Assembly: GCF_028372415.1 (NCBI RefSeq)
Contig: NC_092872.1
Span: 17,078,479 to 17,142,478 of the forward strand
Reading direction: 5' to 3'
Length of the DNA: 64,000 bases
Origin: Notamacropus eugenii
Taxonomy: Eukaryota; Chordata; Mammalia; Diprotodontia; Macropodidae
The position numbers and the translations under genes are program-made. The notes beneath the pieces are model-generated. The model saw nothing but the letters and a program-made list of their open reading frames with translations, had not been told where the DNA came from and did not search any database. Position 1 is the first letter of the stretch; each line of letters opens with the position of its first letter. Positions 19,966 through 31,210 of the stretch are shown here, piece after piece.

Positions 19966-21185
19966 TTTAGCCACACTTGCCATGATGCCACATGGAAGAC
20001 ACATTTATCTGTATCTGTGGCCAAAATGGCAAAGAACTTGTTTTGATATAAAATATGCAGGCATATGTGCCTCTGATTGTGCAATATCCTACAGTATTAT
20101 CTATAAAACTGAAGTGGTATCAAAAAATTCTCAAAACAACAATAATTTAAATATTTTATTATAAAGATATATCACATATCACTCTCAGCTAAAGAAAGAA
20201 GAAATAACAGATCACCAAAAAGGTTAGGAAGAATTATACTTATAAACATAGTAGTTCAAATGATGTTTGATTTTGCACAAAAGCATTTAAAGGCACTTTG
20301 ACCTTCTTACAAGTAATCTCAATTTTCTGTGCAACCTCACGACGCAATCCACCCTTGCCTTCACTTTTTCAGAATGAGTGCTTTCATTTAAAAAAAAAAA
20401 AAAGAAATGTCACAGAGCACAAGTGGTATGATTCTTTTTTCTTTCTTTCAAAACTCCCCATAGTGCTTTCTGTAGCAGGGACAATTGCAGGACTTCTGCT
20501 CTTTAATGTTTTGATGGCAGTTAAGCAGAGGATCCACAATATTCAGCCATGATTGATGTTAGTGCTAGAATTGCTTGGTGAATCATGCCTCTTCCTTGAT
20601 GAATAAATAGCAGCAATCTGGGAAACACAAAGTGCATATTCACACCATCAAAATCAATGAATCAATCTCCCTTCCAGACATTACCAGCTAATAGCTATAA
20701 AGCCCCCTTTAATAGTCAGCCATTTAAGTAATTCCCAAGGAATGTAACAAAAGTGCCCCCAGTTACACAGATAGGTTCTACCTTTGGTGAATGATTTTAC
20801 TTTTCCAGCTCCTTTTCGTAGGAGCTTCTAAAGTATTTTAGAAGTTTCACTAACTGGGCTAAATAAATCCAAATTAGAAGCAATAAATCTTGAAATCACA
20901 TGGAACAAGTTATCATTTTCCTTTCTTAATAGTCATTAATGTGGTATACTAAAGGATATATATGGAGAAATAATGGTTGAGAACATGGGGGAACATCACA
21001 ACCCATCAATCAAGATAAATTCTTAATCCCTCAACCCCAAAAGGAGTAGGAAAAAATGAAACCTGCATCAATCCATATTCTAAATGTTTTTGATTTTCTA
21101 TTTTTTTTAAGTTTTAATTCAAAACATTTGAGTTGTCCCACCTTTGACACCCAAACTAGCTGTGTTATTCTGGACAAGAACCCTC
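19966..21185. other. apparently unique DNA, no gene
   Basis: Contains a 14-A run at 20390-20403 and 77- and 84-codon frames with no recognisable domain. The 20580-20880 part looks non-repetitive. No RNA gene seen. Confidence 0.4.
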
Positions 21186-21189
21186 AATA

Positions 21190-21425
21190 CATAGAATCTC
21201 ATAGTTAAGGTGAACTTAAAAGACATTAAAGAGATAGTGATGCACATGATTTTTCTCCAAACCTATTTCACCAATAGTCTACAAGAAATCTTTACCTAAA
21301 TGTCCTCATTAGAACCTCCAGCTCAATATGTCCCAAAGCAGCATGGATACTTTAGGCAATCACTTAATTCTGAATATCTTGTGTCCTTTGTTTCTATGCT
21401 TCTGTATTTTCCCTAAATTTATCTG
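21190..21425 (-). repeat. CR1/L3 3' end, antisense
   Basis: 'agaatctcatagttaaggtg', 'tcaccaatagtctacaagaaatc' and 'agaacctccagctcaat' fit the decayed antisense 3' end seen also at 35705 and 41285. Confidence 0.45.
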
Positions 21426-21454
21426 ATCTATCCCCTTTTTTGACTTAGAAAATC

Positions 21455-21595
21455 AGTCAGTCAATTAATTTACATTTATTAAGTGCCTACTGTATACCAG
21501 GCACTGTGATAAGTGATGGGGATACAAAGAAAGGCAAAAACAAAATGAACAAAAAACCGAACACACACACACACATACAACAACAACAACAGTCG
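21455..21595 (+). repeat. marsupial interspersed repeat plus (CA)n/(CAA)n
   Basis: 'tttacatttattaagtgcctac', 'ccaggcactgtgataagtgatgg', 'gatacaaagaaaggcaaaa', then ACACACACAC and CAACAACAA. The copy closest to consensus in this window. Confidence 0.75.
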
Positions 21596-21639
21596 TTTCT
21601 TCTATAAAATGAAAAGGCTGCACTAAATTACCTCTGTTT

Positions 21640-21930
21640 CCTCCATTTTGTTTTTACCATTATAATGGCTTCCTAATAGATCTTAACCTTCTCTAATCAC
21701 TTAGTTCGTGTAATATGCCCTTCACACTATTTCCAGATTAATTTTTATTATGTGAATGCAAGCTCATGTCATTTTCTGCTGATAATCTTAAGTGATTCAT
21801 TATGGCCTCCAAAGTACATAACAAATTATTTGGTCTGACATAACATTTTCATAATCTGGTGTTATCTTCCCAGATTTATCTCATAATGATCACCAGTGTG
21901 CACTTCTTGTTACCATCAAACTCTTAAGGA
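21640..21930 (+). repeat. L2 LINE fragment
   Basis: 'cattataatggcttcctaata', 'gcatgtc..ctgctgataatctt', 'ggcctccaaagtacata' and 'cataatctggtgttatc' resemble the L2 untranslated/ORF2 end in order. Confidence 0.5.
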
Positions 21931-22319
21931 ATGTTATAAAATTTAAAAATTTTTCTCAACTAAATTAATTGTTGTTTAATTCAAACTTAGTAAATTTACA
22001 TCATTTAGTCCTTTTATAAGAAAAAAAGAACTTTGCTATATATGAAATCATTAGGATGTTATCTATGAAATGGTGTGGAGAGAATGGGTTTTTAGTCCTA
22101 GAAATTGTGTTAAAGATCCCTCCTTAAGTCTGAATGTGGCAACATTCCTTTCTCTTCACTCACAAAGTCAAAGGAAATAATGGTGGAGGCCTTCATCACC
22201 TTATACTTTTAATGCTTTAGTAGTCTTCTAGTTAGTCATTCGGTCACAAGTCTCTACTATTCCTGTCCATTCATCATTTAGTTGTCAAACTATTCTTCAA
22301 AGAAGAGGAAGAAATTCTG

Positions 22320-22546
22320 CATTTAAAGTAGGTGTTTAGTACAGCCCTCTCTTCATTTCTCACCTGTCTGCACCTCTCTGGACTCTGTCGTGCCCCCATC
22401 CTTGGTACATCTTCCACCTTCTATTTTTCATCTTCTTTTTGTGTGTTCTGTCCTTTGGATTAGAGTATGACCTATTTCAGGGCAGGGATCATCTTCTATC
22501 TTTCTTTGTATTGACAGAATTTAGCACCATTGCTGAATATAGTCAG
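22320..22546 (+). repeat. L2-type fragment, left of SINE insertion
   Basis: 'attagagtatgacctatttcagggcagggatc' and 'ttgtattgacagaatttagcacc' are the L2 end. The tail resumes at 22765 ('acagaataaatatttactgatc'), so the SINE at 22547-22762 interrupts it. Confidence 0.55.
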
Positions 22547-22762
22547 CAAAAGTCTGACTTTTCAGGACTTCATTTGGGATTCTCTTGACAAAGCAAGTAG
22601 AGTAATTTACCATTTCCTTTTTCAGGTCATTTAACATAGGAGGAAATTGAGGCAAACAAAGTTAAGTGGCTTGACCAGGATAACAGAGGTGGCAAATGTT
22701 GAATATCAGTTTTGAACTCATGTCTTCCTGATTCCAGATCTAGCTCTCTAGCCATTGATCTA
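22547..22762 (-). repeat. Mar1/WSINE-like SINE, antisense, nested in L2
   Basis: 'aaagtctgacttttcaggactt', 'aggaaattgaggcaaacaaag', 'ttgaactcatgtcttcctga' and 'gctctctagccattg' in antisense order. Confidence 0.8.
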
Positions 22763-22929
22763 TGGCTAACACAGAATAAATATTTACTGATCAAATAAAA
22801 TTTATTTTAATAAATGACAGATCTATCCATATCACCCTCCAATATAACATATTGTATTTGGTAATTAAAGTCCTTCACAATACTATCATTTCCTACCTTT
22901 CAAATCTTCCTATACTTTGGTCCTTTCCA

Positions 22930-23245
22930 TTTATTTTACAATTTAGCAACATGGACTATCTTGATATTACTCGTATATAATACTCTCTTTCATAATTCCA
23001 TGCATTTTCACTGGCTTTCTCTTTTGCCTGAAATATTCTACCACTTTACTTTGAATTTCAGGCTTCTCTGGACTTTGCTTTATGACAAACCAAATCCCTT
23101 TTTTCTGAAAGCCTTTTCTGTTTCCTTCTCTGTCTATCTTTTCAGATTACCTTCTATTTACTTCATATATAGATTGTACGTAAATACCTACATTATACGA
23201 CCTTCACCTTCCAAACCTAGAAGTCAATGGCTCCATAATTCTACA
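22930..23245 (+). repeat. L2 LINE fragment
   Basis: 'ttttgcctgaaatattctacc', 'gaaagccttttctgtttcc' and 'cagattaccttctatttact' are L2 motifs. The 96-codon frame at 22961-23251 is this L2. Confidence 0.6.
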
Positions 23246-23377
23246 GTATAATTATAGATAAAAGGAAGAACCAGAAAAACAAGGAGAAAAAAATCTAAGG
23301 AAAACCCCTGAGAAGATTTAAAAAAAAAAGTAAGAGTCTAAGACTGAATTCCATGAAAGGATTCTTAGATGCTCACT

Positions 23378-23785
23378 TTTGGGGTCTTCTTGGCTCAGAG
23401 TGAATGTAAAGAGTAACTGTTTCTCTTTTGGCCAGCAGCTCTGAGGGTCTTACCCTCACTGTTCGATATACAAATTTTTTCCTTAAAAGAGTCATCCTTT
23501 GACTCACTTCTTAGAGACCTATTCACTGAATGAGCATTGCCTCACTTAAAGTGAGAACTTGAAAAGACCTTAGCTTAAAAGAGTCAAGGTCTCTCACTGC
23601 CTCCTGGGCCATCTCCAATCATCCTGATTGATATCTGGCCACTGCACCCAGATGGCTATAGAGGAGTAAGAGAAGTTGGAGACTTTGTACAGCCCTCCCT
23701 CATTCAAATCCAAGTTAATTGCAAGTTATGTCATCATCTCCCTGATGTCATGATCTTTTTCAAGAATGAAGGACAAACCACCCCT
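23378..23785 (+). repeat. SINE with RTE-type 3' tail, sense
   Basis: 'ttcttggctcagagtgaatgt', 'tttgactcacttcttagagac', 'tgggccatctccaatcatcc', 'tatctggccactgcacccag' and a tail 'gatgtcatgatctttttcaagaatgaaggacaaa'. The tail matches the end of the RTE LINE at 58045-58083 ('tcttcttcaagaatgaaggaca'). An antisense copy is at 47185-47480. Confidence 0.75.
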
Positions 23786-23799
23786 ATGACCACAACATG

Positions 23800-24800
23800 A
23801 AAGCATTCATAGATAATGAAATAAATGTATTTCAATGTAAATAGATTTCTGCATTATGTTTTGTATTTTATTTTATACATTCAAAATGTTCTGAGGATGA
23901 GTCCATTGTCTGCAGGCACAGTCTTCCCAAGAGGTTCATATCATCAACAAAAAATCAATTTCAAAACCCTTATGAGAATAAATTATCAGGGTATCAAAAA
24001 AAGATTTTAGTTAAGTGATCTACAGGGATATAACCAGATTTTACTGTTTTGACCTTAGGCTTTTAATAAAATCAGATCTGTCATTAAAACTGAAAGGAGA
24101 AAATGAACATGTTTCTTACCATTTTCATCTAAAAATTAGGCTTGTTAGTCATTCAACTTCACAAAGTAGAGAAAATACTCAACTTAGAAAATTGCTTTGT
24201 AAATCATAAAGCCTTGCATAACAATGTTATTGCTAACAGTCACCCTACTATTGATTCCCTTGTGAAAATTAATGTCAAGAAGGAGGTTTAAAGGTAGTTA
24301 GAAGGTGTATGAAAAGTATGAAATAGCATGAAATACTATGAAATAGTATGAAAAGACCAGTTCCACAAGTGTACCGTGTAAATCAGCCATAATGCTATAT
24401 GGCTCTACTTATAAAAAATAGTCTATAACAGGAACAACTTCAACTAAATACTGTAATTAGCTATTAAATTATTTAATAATAACGAACAACTGTTTATGAT
24501 AAAGAAATTATGGGATAGCGCAATAATATAGAACTGAATAATATAGAACAAATGAAGGGGAACCGTTTTGAACTTCTTCTGAGAGAATCACCAGTATGGT
24601 TTGACTATGTAAATTAATAATTTAAAGCATGTTAATAGGTCTAAATTGATAACATACATAAAAATTGTTAGTATAGAATAGTGGTTCTTTTTAAAGATGA
24701 GGATCCATTTTAACGTTCACAAATTTCTCACTCTGAAGTAATAGCAATTGTATTTATATCTCTTGATTGAGAAAAACCAAAAAACATATGAACTACTCAG
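23800..24800. other. no gene; short decamer minisatellite at 24306-24356
   Basis: AT-rich. 24306-24356 has five imperfect units of about 10 bases (TATGAAATAG type). Frames of 61 and 64 codons at 23825 and 24015 are not supported. Confidence 0.5.
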
Positions 24801-24806
24801 AGAAAT

Positions 24807-25067
24807 TATAGGGGCACCTAGATGGCCTGGTGTTTAAAGTGCCAGTCCTAGAATGAGGAAGACTTCTCTTCCTGAATTCAAATATAGCCTCAGACACTTA
24901 GTACCTGTGTGACCCTGGGCAAGTCACTTAACCCTACTGGACTTCGTAAAAGAGCTGGAGAAGGAAACGGCAAACTACTCCAGTACTTTTGCCATGAAAA
25001 TCCCAAATGGGTTTGTGAAGAATTGTACATGACTGAAAATGACTTAATAAGTACAACAGAAGAAACT
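24807..25067 (+). repeat. Mar1/WSINE-like SINE, sense, full length
   Basis: 'ggggcacctagatggcctgg', 'cctcagacacttagtacctg', 'tgaccctgggcaagtcac', 'gagctggagaaggaaacgg' and 'tgactgaaaatgac'. Clear tRNA-like head and CORE-like body. Confidence 0.88.
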
Positions 25068-25149
25068 ATGAATTGAGAAATATTTAATGAATTTTTATTT
25101 TATCTGTCACTATAACAATCAAATATTTAGATTTATAATAAGTAGGTGA

Positions 25150-25370
25150 TATCATGTATAGACTGCTGAATTTGGAGTTGAAAGAGAGGAGTTTAAACCC
25201 TGCTTCAGATACTAGTTTTGTGACGGTGGGTTAGTCACTTAATCATTGTCTGCTTTAGTTTCTTCATTTATGAAACAGGAATAATAATATCACCTATCTC
25301 ATACCATTACTAAAAATAAAATATTATAATAAGTGCAAAATATGCTGCAAGCCATAAAGTTTAATATCAA
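25150..25370 (+). repeat. MIR SINE, sense
   Basis: 'tgaatttggagttgaaagag', 'tttaaaccctgcttcagata', 'ggttagtcacttaatcattg', 'tctttagtttcttcat'-like region and 'ataatatcacctatctcata'. Confidence 0.7.
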
Positions 25371-25769
25371 AGCTATTTTTATTACATAATATAAAAAAGT
25401 AATTCATCTAGGAGTGTTAAAGCTATATAAAGATCCAAATGACAAAACTTGCTACATGTATGATTTCATAGACCATTTAAAATAATTCCACGGTTCTGAC
25501 CATGAGTGTCATCTTTTTATGTGAAGTTTAACTGCACTGTGGGGAAAAAAAACAACAACTCATAATCATGCACATTCACATATGCTAATATTACAACCTA
25601 GTCATTATACTATTTCAAAGTTTATATAATGTCAGATATCATTCTACTAGGTGAGGGTCATTCTCAATTCCCAAATACCTTATTTAAAAGAATTTTCATT
25701 ATAAATTGCAACAATAGTGAGTAATTTCTACCTATGCTTGTAAAAACACATTTTTGCTTAACTTCCTTT
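25371..25769. other. no feature recognised
   Basis: AT-rich, no open frame. Confidence 0.4.
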
Positions 25770-26130
25770 TTTTTCCCATGATCAATCAAAATGTATTAAG
25801 TGCTCTCTATATGTCGGGCACATACGTACAGAGAATACATAAAAAAAGCAAAAGACAGTCCCTTCCTTCAAAATGCTTATGATCCAATGGGGAAGACAAT
25901 AAGCAAACACATATTTAAGAGCCACCTATATACAAGTTAATAAGCAATAACGAAGGCTGTGGAAATGAGAGGGTAGGGAAGGCTTCCTGTAGAAGTTTAA
26001 ATTTTTAGTACGGACTTAAAGGAAGGTGGGGAACTCAGTGGTCAGAGAGGAGGGAGAGTATTCCAGGCATTGGAAGTGGGGTGATAACCAGAGATAAAAG
26101 CCAGCAAGAATGCCAGGAGTTGACAGATGA
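25770..26130 (+). repeat. marsupial interspersed repeat, long copy
   Basis: 'atgtattaagtgctctctat', 'gacagtcccttccttcaaaa', 'ggggaagacaataagcaaac', 'aaggcttcctgtagaag', 'tactttaaaggaaggtgg'-like region and 'gagtattccaggcattgg'. Same family as 17195 and 42080. Confidence 0.7.
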
Positions 26131-26282
26131 AATATCTGTTCATTGGCCACCTGGGAGGCTGGTCTCACTGAATTGAAGTGCATGTGTCACAGAGGTAATA
26201 AATATGTTTAGATATGATCCTTGGTGATTTTGCTAGTTTTTTCTCTTTCTATCTCCACCTCCACCAGAGCCTTTATGTATTT

Positions 26283-26342
26283 AAAATAGATAGACAAATA
26301 GACAGACACACAAACAGACAGACAGAAACATAAAAACAAAAC
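26283..26342 (+). repeat. GACA/CAAA-rich simple repeat
   Basis: 'tagatagacaaatagacagacacac..acagacagacag' tract. Confidence 0.85.
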
Positions 26343-27572
26343 ACTTAGCTTCCAAAGTTAAATTTTACTGCCATCATTTATTGCTTTGTTCTCTCTAAAG
26401 TGAAGTTGTGAAAAGGAAATCACTGAAAAGTAAAGGGAATTGAAATGAACAAAGGATAACTAGCTTTATTCTGTGAAGGATAAGGAAAGTGTTTTGTTTT
26501 TTTTTTTAAACAAAGAGTGATACAAGTATTGCTCCACTTTAAAACCATTCAGATTTATAAAAGAAATGTACTGAAGGGTAATTATTAAATATCAAAAGAA
26601 AAAAGATTTTGAAGTCTTTAAAAAATAATCTTTGTTTTACAGTGATTCTCTTTGAGGAGGAGGGAAAGTATACTGGGAAAAAAAAATATAGAAGGTCTAG
26701 TGTAAAACAATTGGCACATATTATTCCATGGAACAAAGCAAGCTAATTATTCGGAAAGAATTTTAAAGGACTAGCATGTTAGAAAACACAATGTTTATTT
26801 GAAATTGGAATGTCTATAAAAGAATTTTGAACTTGACTGAGAAGAATGAAAAGTAAGGTAGAATACATCTCTGGAGCTTTGGGGAATGCAAAATAACATG
26901 CAAATAAACATCAAGAGCTGGCAAAATGTGATTTATAGGACTTTCTAAAGATATTTTCATGCTTCCAGGAGCTCCAATGACAGATCCAGCTGGCATGTAG
27001 CCCATGTCCTTTGCCTCCCATTGTTGTTTCCAGTTTAGATCTTAAGGTTTATTAGCTGATGGATGCCTGCTGCCTGCCTTTAGGCCTCTATGAAACTGGG
27101 ACAAGTTAGATGATTAGGGTCAAGTTAATCCTAAAAGAATAAATGATGCACTATTTATTTATCATGTGGCATTATATAAGATGACCCATTTAACAAGTAA
27201 TTCATTTTTGAGACAATAGCTATGAGCAAAAAATAAATTTGAACCTGCATAATATTTTATTAAAACCTGTATGGAAGACACAGGTTAATCAGTGGTATTT
27301 TTATCCTTCAAATTCTTAATCAGATCAATTGAGCAATAAGCAACCTAGAAAGAGCATTGTTTCTTTGGAAAATAAAGATGTAACACAAGTTGTTGTCAGA
27401 TTTGAGAATGAGGTTATTGTTTGTTTTATGGAACAGAATTATGTGGCAAAAGCGAGCCATCTCTTAAAATGGAAAACCTGCGATCACATTTAGGATAAAA
27501 AATCAGAAAATGAAAAAATAAATGTATACCTGCACAACAAATATACGGTTTTCTTTTCTTTTGTTTTTATAG
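26343..27572. other. apparently single-copy DNA upstream of exon candidate
   Basis: No repeat recognised across about 1.2 kb, which is exceptional for this window. Minus-strand 63-65 codon frames are not supported. Confidence 0.4.
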
Positions 27573-27671
27573 CATCGCTTTCTCCAATACTTCCCACCGC
27601 TCCAAAACTCTCCATAGGACTTGACAATGTGGCAGGGAAAGAAGACATAAAGCTGCAAACACACACAAAAA
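27573..27671 (+). CDS. candidate 99-bp host coding exon
   Basis: The best host-exon candidate here. A strong polypyrimidine tract (27549-27569) and TATAG acceptor precede it, and AAAAA|GTAAGA, close to the donor consensus, follows. The frame skipping the first two bases is open throughout and beyond, giving 32 residues that start SLSPILPTAPKLSIGLDNVA and continue GKEDIKLQTHTK. The other two frames contain stops. Entry and exit are both phase 1, so the exon is symmetric and could be skipped without a frameshift. Composition is less AT-rich than its surroundings, which look single-copy. I do not recognise the protein. It could also be a chance open segment. Confidence 0.45.
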
Positions 27672-28024
27672 GTAAGAACACACATATATAATTATGACAT
27701 ATATAAGTATTTATAACACAAAATGTAACATGATAATTTCATTTGACATATTAATAACAAAATACTAAGCAATACTTGATGAGAAGCAGTCCAGAACACC
27801 ACCACCCCCCCCAAACAAACAAACGAATAAAAAACAATTTACTGGATGAGATTTCTCAGTTGGAGGGACATTCTCTATCTCCTGTGCTGCCAAGATCCAT
27901 AGTTCTATGACCTCCCTAGACAATCTTCTAATTCTAATCTTGTTATATATTCTCCACATCAGATGTCCTGGAGCTGCTTTGTGCTTCTCCACCCTAACTC
28001 TCCCCTGAAAGAATCATCATTACA
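27672..28024. other. no clear feature
   Basis: Includes a short C run (27803-27812) with CAAA repeats. 27840-28010 may be a decayed SINE, family unclear. Confidence 0.35.
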
Positions 28025-28165
28025 TGTATTTAGTATAAAAGAGGTGAGGATAACTGGAAGTATGAGGCATGCAAGTAAGGAGTTTTCATTCTTTATTTTG
28101 CATCCCTAGCAAGTAGCAGAGTCTTTCACCTAATAAATACTTGCTAACTGATTGATTGATGAGGT
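28025..28165 (+). repeat. L2/MIR-type tail
   Basis: 'tttgcatccctagcaagtag' and 'cctaataaatacttgctaac' then 'tgattgattgatg'. Confidence 0.5.
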
Positions 28166-28234
28166 TATTTATTGATAATTTTATTGGATAGTCAAACCAA
28201 CGACTAAGAGCTAGAACCCCATGCTTAAAAGGAG

Positions 28235-28348
28235 GAATAGGTGAGACAGACAAAAACAGATAGAGACCATGATAGAGACAAATAAAGAGACAGAGAGATA
28301 CAAAGATAGATACAGAGGGACAGAGAGACAGAAAAAGAGAGAGAATTC
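28235..28348 (+). repeat. purine-rich GACA/GAGA simple repeat
   Basis: Repeated 'gagacaaa', 'gagagata' and 'gacagaga' units, imperfect. Confidence 0.85.
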
Positions 28349-28494
28349 AATTTTTTTTTGCCTATCTCTAAAAATTTAACATTCCTCTATCAATTTTAAT
28401 TTTGGAGTTGCTTGTATATGTCATAGGAAAGAAGCGAAGGGAGGAGACTGATGGGAAAAGGAAGGAAACAGGGAAATAATTATTAATTAAGTGA

Positions 28495-28732
28495 TCAGTA
28501 TGGACTAAGTACTATGCAAAGCACTTAAGGAATATTATCTCATTTAAACCACCCAACAAATCTTGGAAGTGGCAACTATCATTTTCCATGTTTTATTCAT
28601 GAGGAAACTGGGATAAACAGAAGTTAAAGGCCTTGCCCATGGTCATATAGTTAATTTCCAAGGTCACATTTGAAGCCTGGTCCTCCAGAATCCAGATACA
28701 ATGCTCTATTCATTTTGCACCTGAATGTCTCT
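28495..28732 (-). repeat. MIR SINE, antisense
   Basis: 'gcaaagcacttaaggaatatt', 'ctcatttaaaccacccaaca', 'catgaggaaactgggataa' and 'cttgcccatggtcatatag'. Confidence 0.7.
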
Positions 28733-29037
28733 AAAATCTAGTTACGTATTAAAAGACTGTGGCCACAAGCCCTTAAATTGATTGGCAATGGCAGGAACCT
28801 GGTATTTATATTTTTGTGTCATTGAGGAACCAGTCTCTTCAGAATTTATGAGAAATAGATACAGAAATTGAAAACTGGATTTAAGAAAAGTTGATTTTCT
28901 TTATTTCTAAATTAGCATTTTAATTAATATTTCCTTCTACACATAGCCACATAGTAAGGGAAAACAAATGCGGAAATTAACCATGTCTAAAAAGTTTGTC
29001 TCTTTCTGCATTTTTTGTCTCATCACTTCTCCATCAG

Positions 29038-29084
29038 GAAGCGACTGGCTCAACATGTTTCCTCTTCATTCTTTTGGATTCAAG
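29038..29084 (+). CDS. weak candidate 47-bp exon
   Basis: Pyrimidine-rich acceptor (ctcatcacttctccatcag) and donor AAG|GTTTGT. Read with two leading bases, as required if it joins the phase-1 exit of 27573-27671, it is open and yields SDWLNMFPLHSFGFK, exiting in phase 0. The donor is weak and the segment short, so this may be chance. Confidence 0.2.
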
Positions 29085-29369
29085 GTTTGTTATTATATTT
29101 TTCAAATATATGCCCAAATAATTTTGATGTAAATATGTAGATTTCTTTGTAGAAGAGTCCCCTTAACTTTTTTTTCTGTATGAAATTAAAAGTATTTCAA
29201 TAATCAACAGACAATAGTCATAAAAGGAACTTACATTCTCATTCTCTTTAGTCAGTTGTATGAATGATAAAGTTGTGATCTATTGTGGAGTGCCTTTGAA
29301 AAAATCTGATAATTCATTGCTATTATCCTTTTTAGGGATGCTCTTAATGTAAGAGTAAATTACATAGAT

Positions 29370-29464
29370 AAATGCATGAACATATATGTATATATATGAT
29401 AATTATGACATTTCTATTCGTGTATTATATATAATATATACTTACACACATATGTGCATATGTA
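29370..29464. repeat. TA-rich simple sequence
   Basis: 'tatatgtatatatatgat' and 'atatataatatatact' tract. Confidence 0.8.
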
Positions 29465-29705
29465 TGTTGTTCAGTTATTTTTGGGTCGTGTTTGACTCTG
29501 TGACACCATTTTGGAATTCTTAGCAAAGATATCATTTATCATTTTCTTCTCTTGATCATTTTATAGTTGAGGAAACTGAGGCAAACAGGGTTAAGTGACT
29601 TGCTTAGGATCACCTAGCTAGTAAGTATCTGAGGCCAGATTTGAACTCAGGAAGTTGGGTCTTCCTGACTCCAGGCCTGGCATTCTATCCACTGTGTCAC
29701 TTAGT
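29465..29705 (-). repeat. Mar1/WSINE-like SINE, antisense, nearly full length
   Basis: 'ttgttcagttatttttgggt', 'gaggaaactgaggcaaacag', 'agtatctgaggccagatttg' and 'ccaggcctggcattctatcc', ending at the tRNA-like head complement. Confidence 0.9.
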
Positions 29706-29945
29706 GCTTTCTCTCTCTCTCTCTCTACATATCACCCCTCTGTATACAAAAATATACTTGTGTACGTAGAGAGACAGTATGTATATATGATATAGTAATA
29801 TACAAATATAGGTAAACATAAACATATGTATATAAAGAGGCAGTATATATACATATACATAGCAGCATATACATATGTATGTATGTATATATGCATACAT
29901 TTACAGACAAAGATTTCATATGTATATATATACATGTTATTTTTG
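29706..29945. repeat. CT then TA/GTAT simple repeats
   Basis: (CT)n at 29709-29726 then long TA/CATA/GTAT tract. It produces the overlapping Tyr/Ile-rich frames on the minus strand, which are rejected as genes. Confidence 0.9.
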
Positions 29946-30299
29946 TATTCTTAATCTATCTATACGTATATTAATCTATCTATATATGAAAGTCATATGT
30001 AGGAAGGTAGTGAAGTTTCCTCAAGCAACTGCTTTCCCTATCAATAAGGTATATTATTGATAATTTGTGAATTTACCCCTTAACAACACTGTTATTGTTT
30101 TATCTCTAGTTCAGATTTCCTTTCTGTATGTAGTTGTCTTAATCTAGCTGCATTTCCTTCTGCATTCTCTTCAGTGACAATGCTTATTCTTCTGTGTACC
30201 CATTTGCGATTAGGTCCATATAGTAACCCTTGCAGAAAAAAATAGGTTAGCCATCTTTCACTTTTACTTTAAGAAAACAAAACAAAACCAAACCCTTTC

Positions 30300-31210
30300 T
30301 GTTCATCTTTTTCTGTTTTTAGGTATTCACTAAAATTATTATAATAATATATTTTTTCAAGTGTGGAAGTCAAGCTCATTCTCTTATAGTGAGCGCATGG
30401 TCTGTAGCCACCACCACCATCACCAATAAAACAACTGAGACATTTCATCAACTACAGTCCTTCAAGTACCCCATTCTCCACATTCTAAGATCATTAACAG
30501 TGACTCAGCAAATGGGTTTGCCAGTTATTTGTCTGCTTGTAGACCTTTAAGATGCAACTCATTATGTATTGGTAACTTAAAGTCACCAAGAACATTTGCA
30601 TCCTCTGTCCTTATGTCCACATTTATCTTAAATTTTAACTCCATTTTTATCATTGTATCCATTTTTATCACAGTTCCAATTCTATCTTTGATGTTTACTT
30701 TTTTCACAGTGTAGCTTAAAAAGTAAACATTTATTTTGTCAATGCTTGGAATTTCTTGTATCTTCCATGTATTCTAAACTTTTAGAACTACAGATCCCAT
30801 CCTTTCAAGACCATACAATGTTTCTGTATTCATTCTCCATTTTATGGTCTTACTTTTATCTTCTATACATTAAGAAAAAGAGTAGAAAAATGAATCCTTT
30901 GTGTATTCACTTTGCTCTTGTAAAAAAAATTCTTCTGTACCACCTTATCATAACTGTTTTGCTTTTGATGTGTTCAGTATTTCTTTCTTTAGGTATTCAA
31001 ATCCTGTTTTGCTTGAATTTTAATCTACGGCATCCTTGTGTTTTTGAAAAACTCTTTGCATTCCACTTTTACTAAATCAGATGTAAACATCAGATTGTGT
31101 CTTGGTCTTTTTTTTTCTTGGATTCTAAGACATATAAGTCACATTTCTCCATGGTTCTCATTATTTTTACTTCAGTAAATTATTTTTTCTTGTTAGAGAG
31201 ACCTACATAC
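30300..31210 (-). repeat. CR1/L3-type LINE, antisense
   Basis: 'caagctcattctcttatag', 'ccattctccacattctaaga', 'tcattaacagtgactcagcaaat', 'ttgccagttatttgtctg', 'acctttaagatgcaactcat' reproduce in order the antisense of the CR1/L3 reverse-transcriptase 3' half. 109- and 61-codon frames inside are not genes. Confidence 0.5.

Noticed and set aside
20390-20403. A-run as the end of a processed pseudogene
   Set aside because: No recognisable gene body upstream and no flanking duplication seen.
27490-27685. Two minus-strand 60-63 codon frames
   Set aside because: They are antisense to the better-supported plus-strand exon candidate and lack splice or start context.
29697-29935. Overlapping Tyr/Ile-rich minus-strand frames
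   Set aside because: Products of TA/GTAT simple repeat.
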